A stretch of 64,000 nt of DNA from Mycobacterium lentiflavum (lineage in GTDB: Bacteria > Actinomycetota > Actinomycetes > Mycobacteriales > Mycobacteriaceae): positions 5,766,001 through 5,830,000 of the forward strand of contig NZ_CP092423.2 in NCBI RefSeq assembly GCF_022374895.2, written 5' to 3'. This document shows, piece after piece, positions 57,076 to 64,000 of this stretch. A program made the position numbers and the translations under genes. The notes under the pieces were generated by a model. It ran no database searches. It saw only the letters and a list, made by a program, of their open reading frames with translations, and was not told the DNA's origin. The number at the start of each line of letters is the position of its first letter. The first letter of the stretch is position 1.

Positions 57076-58080
57076 TTAGGACCGACTCCACGCCAGCAGC
57101 TTGTCGACCGGCCAGGTGTTCACGATCCGGTCGACCGGGACACCGGCGTCGAGGGCGCGTTGGGCGCCGTACCCCAGGAAGTCCAGTTGCCCGGGGGCGT
57201 GCGCATCGGTGTCGATGCTGAACACGCAGCCGATTTCCAGCGCCAGGTTCAGCAGCCTGGTCGGCGGGTCGCGGCGTTCCGGGCGGGAGTTGATCTCCAC
57301 CGCGGTGCCGTGGTCGCGACAGGCGGTGAAGACCTTCTCGGCGTCGAACTTCGATTCCGGCCTGATGCCCCGATTGCCGGAAACCAGGCGCCCCGTGCAA
57401 TGGCCCAGCACATCGGCGTGCCCGTCCGAGACGGCGCGCACCATCCGGCGCGTCATGGCCGCGCTGTCCATCGACAACTTGGAGTGCACGCTGGCCACGA
57501 CGACGTCGAGGCGTTCCAACAGCTCGGGCTGCTGATCCAGGGTCCCGTCCTCGAGGATGTCGACCTCGATACCGGTGAGGATGCGCATCGGCGCGAACGT
57601 GTCCCGCAGCCCGTCGATCACGTCGAGCTGTTTGCGCAACCGCTCCGGCGACAGGCCGTTGGCGATCGTCAGCCGCGGCGAGTGATCGGTCAACGCGCAG
57701 TATTCATGCCCCAGCGCCGCCGCGGTGGCCATCATCTCCTCGATCGGCGCCGATCCGTCCGACCAATTCGAGTGCAGATGCAAATCTCCGCGCAGCGCGC
57801 TGCGTACCTCGCCGCCGCCGAGATCTGTTGCCTCAGCTCGCAATTCGACCAGTGCGTCGGGTTCCCGGCCGGCCCAGGCCTGGGCGATGACCTTTGCGGT
57901 CTTGGGTCCGATGCCCGGCAACGTCTGCCAGCTGCCGGCCTGCCCATGTCGTTCGCGCTCGGCGTCGTCGAGCGCCTCGACGATGTCGGCGGCGTTGCGA
58001 TACGCCATCACGCGTTTGGGGTCCTGGCGGCTGCGGTCCTTGTAGTAGGCGATCTGCCGAAGAGCGACTACCGGGTCCAT
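57076..58080 (-). CDS. PHP-domain phosphoesterase with HhH region (Rv3856c type)
   Basis: It has 334 residues. The N-terminal 90 residues resemble a helix-hairpin-helix region as in polymerase X (GIGPKTAKVIAQA). The PHP domain has DLHLHSNWSDGS, LTDHSPR, GIEVDI, and a C-terminal DAHAPG, so the metal site is complete. A DNA- or nucleotide-linked phosphoesterase role is expected. It lacks a nucleotidyltransferase domain. The start ATG 58080 was chosen over a 22-codon extension. Confidence 0.9.
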   Translation of the reverse strand: MDPVVALRQIAYYKDRSRQDPKRVMAYRNAADIVEALDDAERERHGQAGSWQTLPGIGPKTAKVIAQAWAGREPDALVELRAEATDLGGGEVRSALRGDLHLHSNWSDGSAPIEEMMATAAALGHEYCALTDHSPRLTIANGLSPERLRKQLDVIDGLRDTFAPMRILTGIEVDILEDGTLDQQPELLERLDVVVASVHSKLSMDSAAMTRRMVRAVSDGHADVLGHCTGRLVSGNRGIRPESKFDAEKVFTACRDHGTAVEINSRPERRDPPTRLLNLALEIGCVFSIDTDAHAPGQLDFLGYGAQRALDAGVPVDRIVNTWPVDKLLAWSRS

Positions 58081-58155
58081 CGCTCCAGTGTGCCTGCGCG
58101 GCGACCGCACGCGCGGCGGAGCCGGGCGCCGCAGGTCACCGCGCAACCGCCACGC

Positions 58156-58587
58156 TCACCACAGCTGCCCTGCGATGAAGCCGGCGAAAACCACCGAAAA
58201 GCCGCCGATCTCGCCGACCATCAGCATGGCCATCGCGACCCCGGTCCCGCGCACCGGCCTCTCGAATTGGTTGACCGTGTCGCGCCGCGCGCCGTGTTCG
58301 ATGTAGGCGGCGATCGCCGCGACGAAGAAGAACACGACCACCATCGCCGCGGACAGGTTGATCCAGGTGGGCCAGGCGCTGAGCTCGACGAAGACCGCGA
58401 GCAATAGCGTCGCGAACGAGTAGAGCAACGCCGCCCGATGGGCGATGTCGACGTAGGGATGCGCCCGGTGATCCTCGGACGTCGTGATCTGCCGGTACTT
58501 CCAGACTCCGAGGACCAGTACCAACAGAAAAATCAGGCCGGCGGACAGCAGGGTGATCCTGGTGTCGATCCCGAGGGCAGTACTCAT
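58156..58587 (-). CDS. Small membrane protein (Rv3857c type)
   Basis: It has 143 residues and four predicted membrane helices (about 12-29, 52-68, 77-98, 115-138). No motif is recognised. ATG 58587 was chosen; GTG 58596 would add three residues. The Rv3857c homologue I recall is shorter. It lies next to the PHP gene on the same strand, 75 bases apart. Confidence 0.75.
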   Translation of the reverse strand: MSTALGIDTRITLLSAGLIFLLVLVLGVWKYRQITTSEDHRAHPYVDIAHRAALLYSFATLLLAVFVELSAWPTWINLSAAMVVVFFFVAAIAAYIEHGARRDTVNQFERPVRGTGVAMAMLMVGEIGGFSVVFAGFIAGQLW

Positions 58588-58638
58588 CGCGCGCACGAGT
58601 TTAGTTGCGCTTCATAAATTTCGACTAGCGTCGATGGC

Positions 58639-59493
58639 ATGCGATTCGCGTTCAAAACCTCACCACAAAACACCACCTGGGCCGGCATGCTCGCCGTCTG
58701 GCAGGCCGCCGACGATATCGACGTCTTCGAGTCCGGGTGGACCTTCGACCACTTCTACCCGATCTTTTCCGACAGCGCCGGCCCGTGCCTGGAGGGCTGG
58801 ACCACGCTGACCGCGCTGGCGCAGGCCACCCGGCGGCTGCGGCTGGGCACCCTGGTCACCGGCATCCACTACCGCCACCCCGCGGTCCTGGCGAACATGG
58901 CCGCCGCCCTCGACGTGATCTCCGACGGCCGGCTCGAACTCGGGATCGGCGCCGGCTGGAACGAGGAGGAGTCCGGCGCCTACGGCATCGAACTCGGCAG
59001 CATCAGGGAACGGTTCGACCGGTTCGAGGAAGCCTGTCAGGTGCTGATCGGCCTGCTCAGCGAGGAGACCTTCAACTTCGACGGTAAGTATTACCAGCTC
59101 AAGGATGCGCGCAACGAACCCAAGGGCCCGCAGCGCCCACACCCGCCCATCTGCATCGGTGGCAGCGGCGAGAAGCGCACGCTGCCGCTGACCGCGCGCT
59201 ATGCCCAACACTGGAACTTCGCCGGCGGCACGCCCGAGGAGTTCGCGCGCAAGCGCGACGTGCTGGCGGCGCGCTGCGCGGACATCGGGCGCGACCCGAA
59301 GGAAATCACCATGTCGGCGCATGTGCGCCTCGGCGAGGACCTCAACTACGGACAGGTCATCGAAACCGCCGCCGGGCTGGCGGCCGAGGGACTCGACCTG
59401 GGAATCGTCTACCTACCACCGCCGCACGACCCGGCCGTCCTGGAACCGTTGGCCGAGACGATCCGGGATTCGGGGCTGTTGTCGACGAAGTGA
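58639..59493 (+). CDS. Luciferase-like F420-dependent oxidoreductase
   Basis: It has 284 residues of an LLM-class TIM barrel. The conserved motifs are GTLVTGIHYRHPAVLANMAA, DGRLELGIGAGWNEEE and CIGGSGEKRTLPLTARYA. The enzyme probably uses F420; the substrate is unknown. The start ATG 58639 has a TAGCGT -10 element at 58626-58631 with seven-base spacing, so the mRNA may be leaderless. It is absent from this position in M. tuberculosis. Confidence 0.9.
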   Translation: MRFAFKTSPQNTTWAGMLAVWQAADDIDVFESGWTFDHFYPIFSDSAGPCLEGWTTLTALAQATRRLRLGTLVTGIHYRHPAVLANMAAALDVISDGRLELGIGAGWNEEESGAYGIELGSIRERFDRFEEACQVLIGLLSEETFNFDGKYYQLKDARNEPKGPQRPHPPICIGGSGEKRTLPLTARYAQHWNFAGGTPEEFARKRDVLAARCADIGRDPKEITMSAHVRLGEDLNYGQVIETAAGLAAEGLDLGIVYLPPPHDPAVLEPLAETIRDSGLLSTK

Positions 59494-59834
59494 CGATTCC
59501 GTGCCGCCGAGCAAACTGGCGGTGGAATCGCGGTTAGATAGCTTGGGTTGTTATGTCCCGAACAACAACAGCTCCTGGGCAGTTACCAGGCGCTCTTGCT
59601 TAGCGGGAAACTCGCGGCTCTTCACCGGGTGACGAAACCATGACCAGGCCATTCGCCCCACCCGCGAACTAGGTACTGGGTTCACATGCACAGTGACCAC
59701 TCCTGCGATCGATCTGTTTAACCGTGGCTCCGTTGTGACGAAGCACACAAGCCGTTATTAGACACCTGCACGCTGGCAAACTACGGGAGACTCGCCGAAC
59801 AAATACCGGCGTGTTTCTGGTGTGACTGGTGTGA
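59494..59834. other. 341-bp convergent intergenic region
   Basis: It lies between the convergent oxidoreductase gene and gltD. It contains a short inverted repeat (GTTGTT and AACAAC around 59547-59566) and a tandem CTGGTGTGA pair near 59817-59834, which overlaps the sequence just before the gltD stop. No convincing gene was seen; frames here are antisense-like. Confidence 0.4.
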
Positions 59835-61301
59835 CTATTGAAGCGGTACGGCCGTCGGCTTGATCGGCGCCGGAAGGGCGGTTGACCCCATCAAATACCG
59901 GTCCACACCCGCCGCCGCGGCCCTGCCTTCGGCGATCGCCCAGACGATCAGCGACTGGCCCCGGCCCATGTCTCCGGCAACGTAGACGCCGGGCACCGAG
60001 GTCTCGTAATCGGCGCCGCGCGCGACGTTGCCGCGCTCGGTGAACTTCACGTCGAGGTCGGTGAGCAGACCCGCCTTCTCCGGACCGACGAAGCCCATCG
60101 CCAGGAACACGACGTCCGCCTCGAGTTCGAAATCCGATCCCTCGACCTTGACGAACTTGCCGTCCTGCATCTGCACTTCGTGGACCTTGAGCGCGCTCAC
60201 GTGCCCGTCCTGGCCGACGAACTCCTCGGTGTTGACCGAGAAAACCCGCTCGCCGCCCTCTTCGTGGGCCGACGAGACCCGATACATCAGCGGATAGGTC
60301 GGCCACGGCGTGGACTCGGCGCGCGCCTCGGGTGGCCGCGGCATGATCTCGAACTGGTGCACGCTGGCCGCGCCCTGCCGGTGCGCAGTGCCCAGGCAGT
60401 CGGCGCCGGTGTCGCCGCCGCCGATGATGACGACCTTCTTGCCTTTGGCGGTGATCGGTGGCTGCCCGTCGGGGCCCAGCACGTCGTCGCCCTCTTGCAC
60501 GCGGTTACCCCACGGCAGGTACTCCATTGCCTGGTGGATGCCGTCTAATTCACGCCCTGGGATCGGCAGGTCCCGCCAGGCGGTGGCACCGCCGGCCAAC
60601 ACCACCGCGTCGAAGTCGGCGAGCAGCTGCTGCGCGGTGATGTCGACTCCGACATTGACGCCGGCCCGGAATTCGGTTCCCTCGGCCCGCATCTGGTCCA
60701 GCCGCCGGTCGAGGACGCGCTTTTCCATCTTGAATTCCGGAATGCCGTAGCGCAGCAATCCGCCGATGCGGTCGGCCCGCTCGAAGACGGTGACGCTGTG
60801 TCCCGCGCGGGTGAGCTGCTGGGCGGCGGCCAAACCCGCCGGGCCCGAACCGATTACGGCAACCGTCTTGCCGGTCAGCTTGGTCGGCGGCTTCGGCTCG
60901 ACAAAGCCCTTGTCGAAGGCGTGGTCGATGATCTCCAGTTCGATCTGTTTGATCGTGACCGGGTCCTGGTTGATGCCCAGCACACATGCCGGCTCGCACG
61001 GTGCCGGACACAGCCGGCCGGTGAAGTCGGGGAAGTTGTTGGTGGCGTGCAGCCGCTCGATCGCGTCGCGCCACCGGCCGCGGCGTACCAGGTCATTCCA
61101 CTCCGGAATCAGGTTGCCCAGCGGACAACCGTTGTGGCAGAAGGGAATACCGCAGTCCATGCAACGAGTCGCCTGTTCGCGCAGGGTGTCGTCGTTGAAT
61201 TCCTGGTAGACCTCGTTCCAGTCCTTCAACCGCAGCGGGACAGGCCGGCGTTGCGGCAGCTCCCGATGTGTGTATTTCAGGAAGCCAGTTGGATCAGCCA
61301 T
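59835..61301 (-). CDS. gltD: Glutamate synthase small subunit
   Basis: It supplies electrons from NADPH to the large subunit for glutamine-dependent glutamate synthesis. It has 488 residues, the M. tuberculosis length. The N-terminal iron-sulfur region has [17 protein letters not shown] and [12 protein letters not shown], and the FAD and NADPH sites are [17 protein letters not shown] and [15 protein letters not shown]. The start ATG 61301 overlaps the gltB stop by eight bases, so the subunits are made together. Confidence 0.96.
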   Translation of the reverse strand: MADPTGFLKYTHRELPQRRPVPLRLKDWNEVYQEFNDDTLREQATRCMDCGIPFCHNGCPLGNLIPEWNDLVRRGRWRDAIERLHATNNFPDFTGRLCPAPCEPACVLGINQDPVTIKQIELEIIDHAFDKGFVEPKPPTKLTGKTVAVIGSGPAGLAAAQQLTRAGHSVTVFERADRIGGLLRYGIPEFKMEKRVLDRRLDQMRAEGTEFRAGVNVGVDITAQQLLADFDAVVLAGGATAWRDLPIPGRELDGIHQAMEYLPWGNRVQEGDDVLGPDGQPPITAKGKKVVIIGGGDTGADCLGTAHRQGAASVHQFEIMPRPPEARAESTPWPTYPLMYRVSSAHEEGGERVFSVNTEEFVGQDGHVSALKVHEVQMQDGKFVKVEGSDFELEADVVFLAMGFVGPEKAGLLTDLDVKFTERGNVARGADYETSVPGVYVAGDMGRGQSLIVWAIAEGRAAAAGVDRYLMGSTALPAPIKPTAVPLQ

Positions 61302-64000
61302 GCGCCGCCGCCATAATCGCCTTGTCGACATCGACACCGTCGCGCTCAGCTTGGGCGATCGCCTGCAACACCTTCTTGTAGTCCCGGGGCATCACCTTGG
61401 CGAAATGCCTTTGCTGGGAGTGCCAGTCGGCCAGAACCCGCTGGCCAACCGCGGAGTCCGTCGCATCGACATGTGCCTGGATGATGCCGTGCAGGAACTC
61501 GACGTCATCGGAGTCGAGCGTCTCCAGATCCACCATCTCGGTGTTCAGGTTCTGCGGCAGTACCTCGCCGGGGTCGTAGACGTAGGCCACACCGCCGGAC
61601 ATACCGGCCGCGAAGTTACGCCCGGTGTGGCCGAGAATCACCACCCGGCCGCCGGTCATGTACTCGCAACCGTGATCGCCAACACCCTCGACCACGGCGT
61701 GCGCGCCGGAGTTACGGACCGCGAACCGCTCGCCGACCACGCCGCGCAGGAAGGCCTCACCGCTGGTGGCGCCGAACAGGATCACGTTGCCGCCGATGAT
61801 GTTTTCCTCGGCGACGTAGTCCACCGGCGCATTGTCCGACGGCCGCACCACGATCCGGCCGCCAGACAGACCCTTGCCTACGTAGTCGTTGGCGTCGCCG
61901 TACACCCGCAAGGTGATGCCCTTGGGCACAAAGGCGCCGAAGCTGTTGCCCGCAGAGCCGTCGAAGGTGATGTCGATCGTTCCGTCCGGCAAGCCTTGGC
62001 CGCCATAGGCTTTCGTCAGCTCGTGACCGAGCATGGTGCCCACCGTACGGTTGACGTTGCTGATGGTGGTGGAGAACCGGACCGGTTTACCCGAATCCAG
62101 CGCCTCGCGGCTCATCACGATCAACTGCTGATCCAGCGCCTTGTCCAGGCCGTGGTCCTGACGCGAGCTGCAATACAGGTCCTGGTTCATGAACGCGGAC
62201 TCCGGCTCGTGCAGCACCGGGGCCAGGTCCAGCTTGTGCGCCTTCCAGTGCGCACGCGCCAGCGTGGTGTCCAGCGACCCCACTTGGCCGACGGCCTCGT
62301 TGAAGGTGCGGAAGCCCAACTGCGCCATGTACTCCCGGACTTCTTCGGCAATGAACATGAAGAAGTTCTCGACGAACTCCGGCTTGCCGGTGAAGCGATC
62401 CCGCAGCACCGGATTCTGGGTCGCCACACCGACCGGGCAGGTGTCGAGGTGGCAGACCCGCATCATGATGCAGCCCGCGACGACCAGCGGTGCGGTGGCG
62501 AAGCCGAACTCCTCGGCGCCCAGCAGCGCGCCGATCATCACGTCGCGGCCGGTCTTGAGTTGTCCGTCCACCTGGACGACGATCCGGTCACGTAATCCGT
62601 TGAGCAGCAAGGTCTGCTGCGTCTCGGCCAGACCCAGCTCCCACGGAGCACCCGCGTGCTTCTGCGACGTGAGCGGCGTGGCACCGGTGCCGCCGTCGTG
62701 GCCGGAGATCAGCACCACGTCGGCGTGTGCCTTGGACACACCCGCCGCCACCGTGCCGACGCCGTTCTCGGAGACCAGCTTGACGTGCACGCGCGCCGAG
62801 GGGTTGGAGTTCTTCAGGTCGTGGATTAACTGCGCAAGATCCTCGATCGAATAGATGTCGTGGTGCGGCGGCGGCGAGATCAGGCCGACGCCGGGCGTGG
62901 AGTGCCGGACCTCTGCCACCCACGGGTACACCTTGTGCCCCGGAAGTTGGCCGCCCTCACCGGGTTTGGCGCCCTGGGCCATCTTGATCTGAATGTCGGT
63001 GCAGTTGGTCAGGTAGTGCGATGTGACGCCGAACCGCGCCGACGCGACCTGCTTGATCGCGCTGCGGCGCCAATCCCCGTTGGGATCGGGATCGAAACGC
63101 TTGACGTCCTCGCCACCCTCACCGCTGTTGGATCGCCCACCCAGGCGGTTCATCGCGATGGCGAGCGTCTCGTGCGCCTCGGCGGAGATCGAGCCGTAGC
63201 TCATCGCCCCGGTCGAGAACCGTTTGACGATCTCGCTGGCGGGTTCGACCTCGTCCAGCGGAACCGGGGGTCGCACGTCGCCGCGGAACTTCAGCAGTCC
63301 GCGCAACGACGCCATCCGCTCGCTCTGGTCGTCTACCAGGCGGGTGTAGTCCTTGAAGATCTTGTACTGCCCGGTGCGGGTGGCGTGCTGCAGCTTGAAC
63401 ACGGTCTCCGGGTTGAACAGGTGGTACTCACCCTCCCGGCGCCACTGGTAGTCCCCACCGACCTCGAGTTCGCGGTGCGCGCGCTCGTCCGGCCGGTCCA
63501 GATAGGCCAGATCGTGCCGCACGGCGACGTCGGTGGCGATGTCGTCCAGCGTGATGCCGCCGGTCGGGCAGACCAGCCCGGTGAAGTACTCGTCGAGCAC
63601 GTCCTCGGAGATCCCGATGGCCTGGAACAGCTGGGCGCCGGTGTAGGAGGCCAGCGTCGAAATGCCCATCTTGGACATGACTTTCAGCACGCCCTTGCCG
63701 GCGGCCTTGACGTAGTTGTTCAGCGCCTTGTCGCGGTCGATCCCGTCGATCACACCGCGGTCGAGCATGTCCTCGATCGATTCGAACGCGAGGTACGGGT
63801 TGACCGCGGCCGCGCCGCAGCCGATCAGCATCGCCATGTGGTGCACCTCGCGGGCATCACCGGATTCGACGACCAGACCCACATGGGTGCGGGTCCGATC
63901 GCGCACCAGGTGGTGGTGCACCCCGGCGACGGCGAGCAGCGACGGTATCGGTGCCATCTGCTCACTGGAATCGCGGTCGGACAGAATGATCACCCGGGCG
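61294..64000 (-). CDS. gltB: Glutamate synthase large subunit, 3' part only
   Basis: It is the large subunit that transfers the glutamine amide to 2-oxoglutarate. About 901 C-terminal residues of about 1530 lie in the window; the gene runs past the right edge. The FMN/synthase domain is intact ([33 protein letters not shown]), with the [3Fe-4S] cysteines in [19 protein letters not shown] and the C-terminal beta-helix domain ([29 protein letters not shown]). The N-terminal glutaminase domain is outside the window. Confidence 0.97.
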   Translation of the reverse strand, partial: ARVIILSDRDSSEQMAPIPSLLAVAGVHHHLVRDRTRTHVGLVVESGDAREVHHMAMLIGCGAAAVNPYLAFESIEDMLDRGVIDGIDRDKALNNYVKAAGKGVLKVMSKMGISTLASYTGAQLFQAIGISEDVLDEYFTGLVCPTGGITLDDIATDVAVRHDLAYLDRPDERAHRELEVGGDYQWRREGEYHLFNPETVFKLQHATRTGQYKIFKDYTRLVDDQSERMASLRGLLKFRGDVRPPVPLDEVEPASEIVKRFSTGAMSYGSISAEAHETLAIAMNRLGGRSNSGEGGEDVKRFDPDPNGDWRRSAIKQVASARFGVTSHYLTNCTDIQIKMAQGAKPGEGGQLPGHKVYPWVAEVRHSTPGVGLISPPPHHDIYSIEDLAQLIHDLKNSNPSARVHVKLVSENGVGTVAAGVSKAHADVVLISGHDGGTGATPLTSQKHAGAPWELGLAETQQTLLLNGLRDRIVVQVDGQLKTGRDVMIGALLGAEEFGFATAPLVVAGCIMMRVCHLDTCPVGVATQNPVLRDRFTGKPEFVENFFMFIAEEVREYMAQLGFRTFNEAVGQVGSLDTTLARAHWKAHKLDLAPVLHEPESAFMNQDLYCSSRQDHGLDKALDQQLIVMSREALDSGKPVRFSTTISNVNRTVGTMLGHELTKAYGGQGLPDGTIDITFDGSAGNSFGAFVPKGITLRVYGDANDYVGKGLSGGRIVVRPSDNAPVDYVAEENIIGGNVILFGATSGEAFLRGVVGERFAVRNSGAHAVVEGVGDHGCEYMTGGRVVILGHTGRNFAAGMSGGVAYVYDPGEVLPQNLNTEMVDLETLDSDDVEFLHGIIQAHVDATDSAVGQRVLADWHSQQRHFAKVMPRDYKKVLQAIAQAERDGVDVDKAIMAAAHG

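Noticed and set aside
59758-60306. A 182-aa minus-strand frame overlapping gltD
   Set aside because: It lies out of frame within gltD coding sequence and has Arg/Gly-rich shadow composition.

Overview
The window is a chromosomal segment of a slow-growing Mycobacterium outside the M. tuberculosis complex. GC content is high, genes are tightly packed, and the gene order closely follows M. tuberculosis Rv3799c to Rv3859c. Symbols and Rv numbers below rest on protein motifs, lengths and gene order recalled from memory; no database search was possible. I saw no insertion sequence, CRISPR array, tRNA or rRNA gene.

Region 1 (1-20200) is the cell-envelope core. It holds the end-stage mycolic acid operon accD4-pks13-fadD32, the envelope lipase culp6, the antigen 85 pair fbpD/fbpA, and the arabinogalactan set aftB-ubiA-Rv3807c-glfT2-glf, which is chained by overlaps. 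It ends with erp, which encodes a repeat-rich surface protein. Pks13, FadD32 and AccD4 make mycolic acid, the Fbp proteins attach or transfer it, and AftB, UbiA, GlfT2 and Glf build the arabinogalactan that carries it.

Region 2 (20275-26242) holds a PGRP-type amidase followed by the most unusual part of the window, a four-gene cassette where M. tuberculosis has a PE_PGRS gene. It has a fused ornithine/lysine decarboxylase-spermidine synthase on + and, convergent to it on -, an operon of a YgiB/DUF1190-like anchored protein, a glutathionylspermidine-synthase-type ATP-grasp ligase and a DUF350 membrane protein. I propose a polyamine-linked, membrane-associated amide-ligation system.

Region 3 (26343-37590) contains a HAD phosphatase, three tandem PlsC-like acyltransferases, an APH-like kinase, a metallo-beta-lactamase/Rieske protein, and a TetR-controlled unit (phytoene-dehydrogenase-like oxidoreductase plus DUF2834 protein) with two matching operators. 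A GGDEF diguanylate cyclase and serS follow. The sulfolipid-1 locus that sits here in M. tuberculosis is absent.

Region 4 (37700-49760) holds Rv3835/Rv3836 homologues, a Cys-rich mini-protein, a histidine phosphatase, pheA, an IdeR-box gene, a full-length LytR-CpsA-Psr protein, bfrB, glpQ1 and a zinc-ribbon membrane protein. Next is a 615-bp gene-free stretch with DnaA boxes, then a 51-aa membrane protein, sodA (with Gln145), Rv3847, a half-size UPF0016 protein and espR.

Region 5 (49880-64000) holds Rv3850, a YcnI-CopC copper pair, hns, rraA, ethA/ethR, a DinB polymerase with an SOS box over its start codon, a DUF1275 protein, a PHP-domain phosphoesterase, a small membrane protein, an F420-type oxidoreductase, and gltD with a truncated gltB at the window end.
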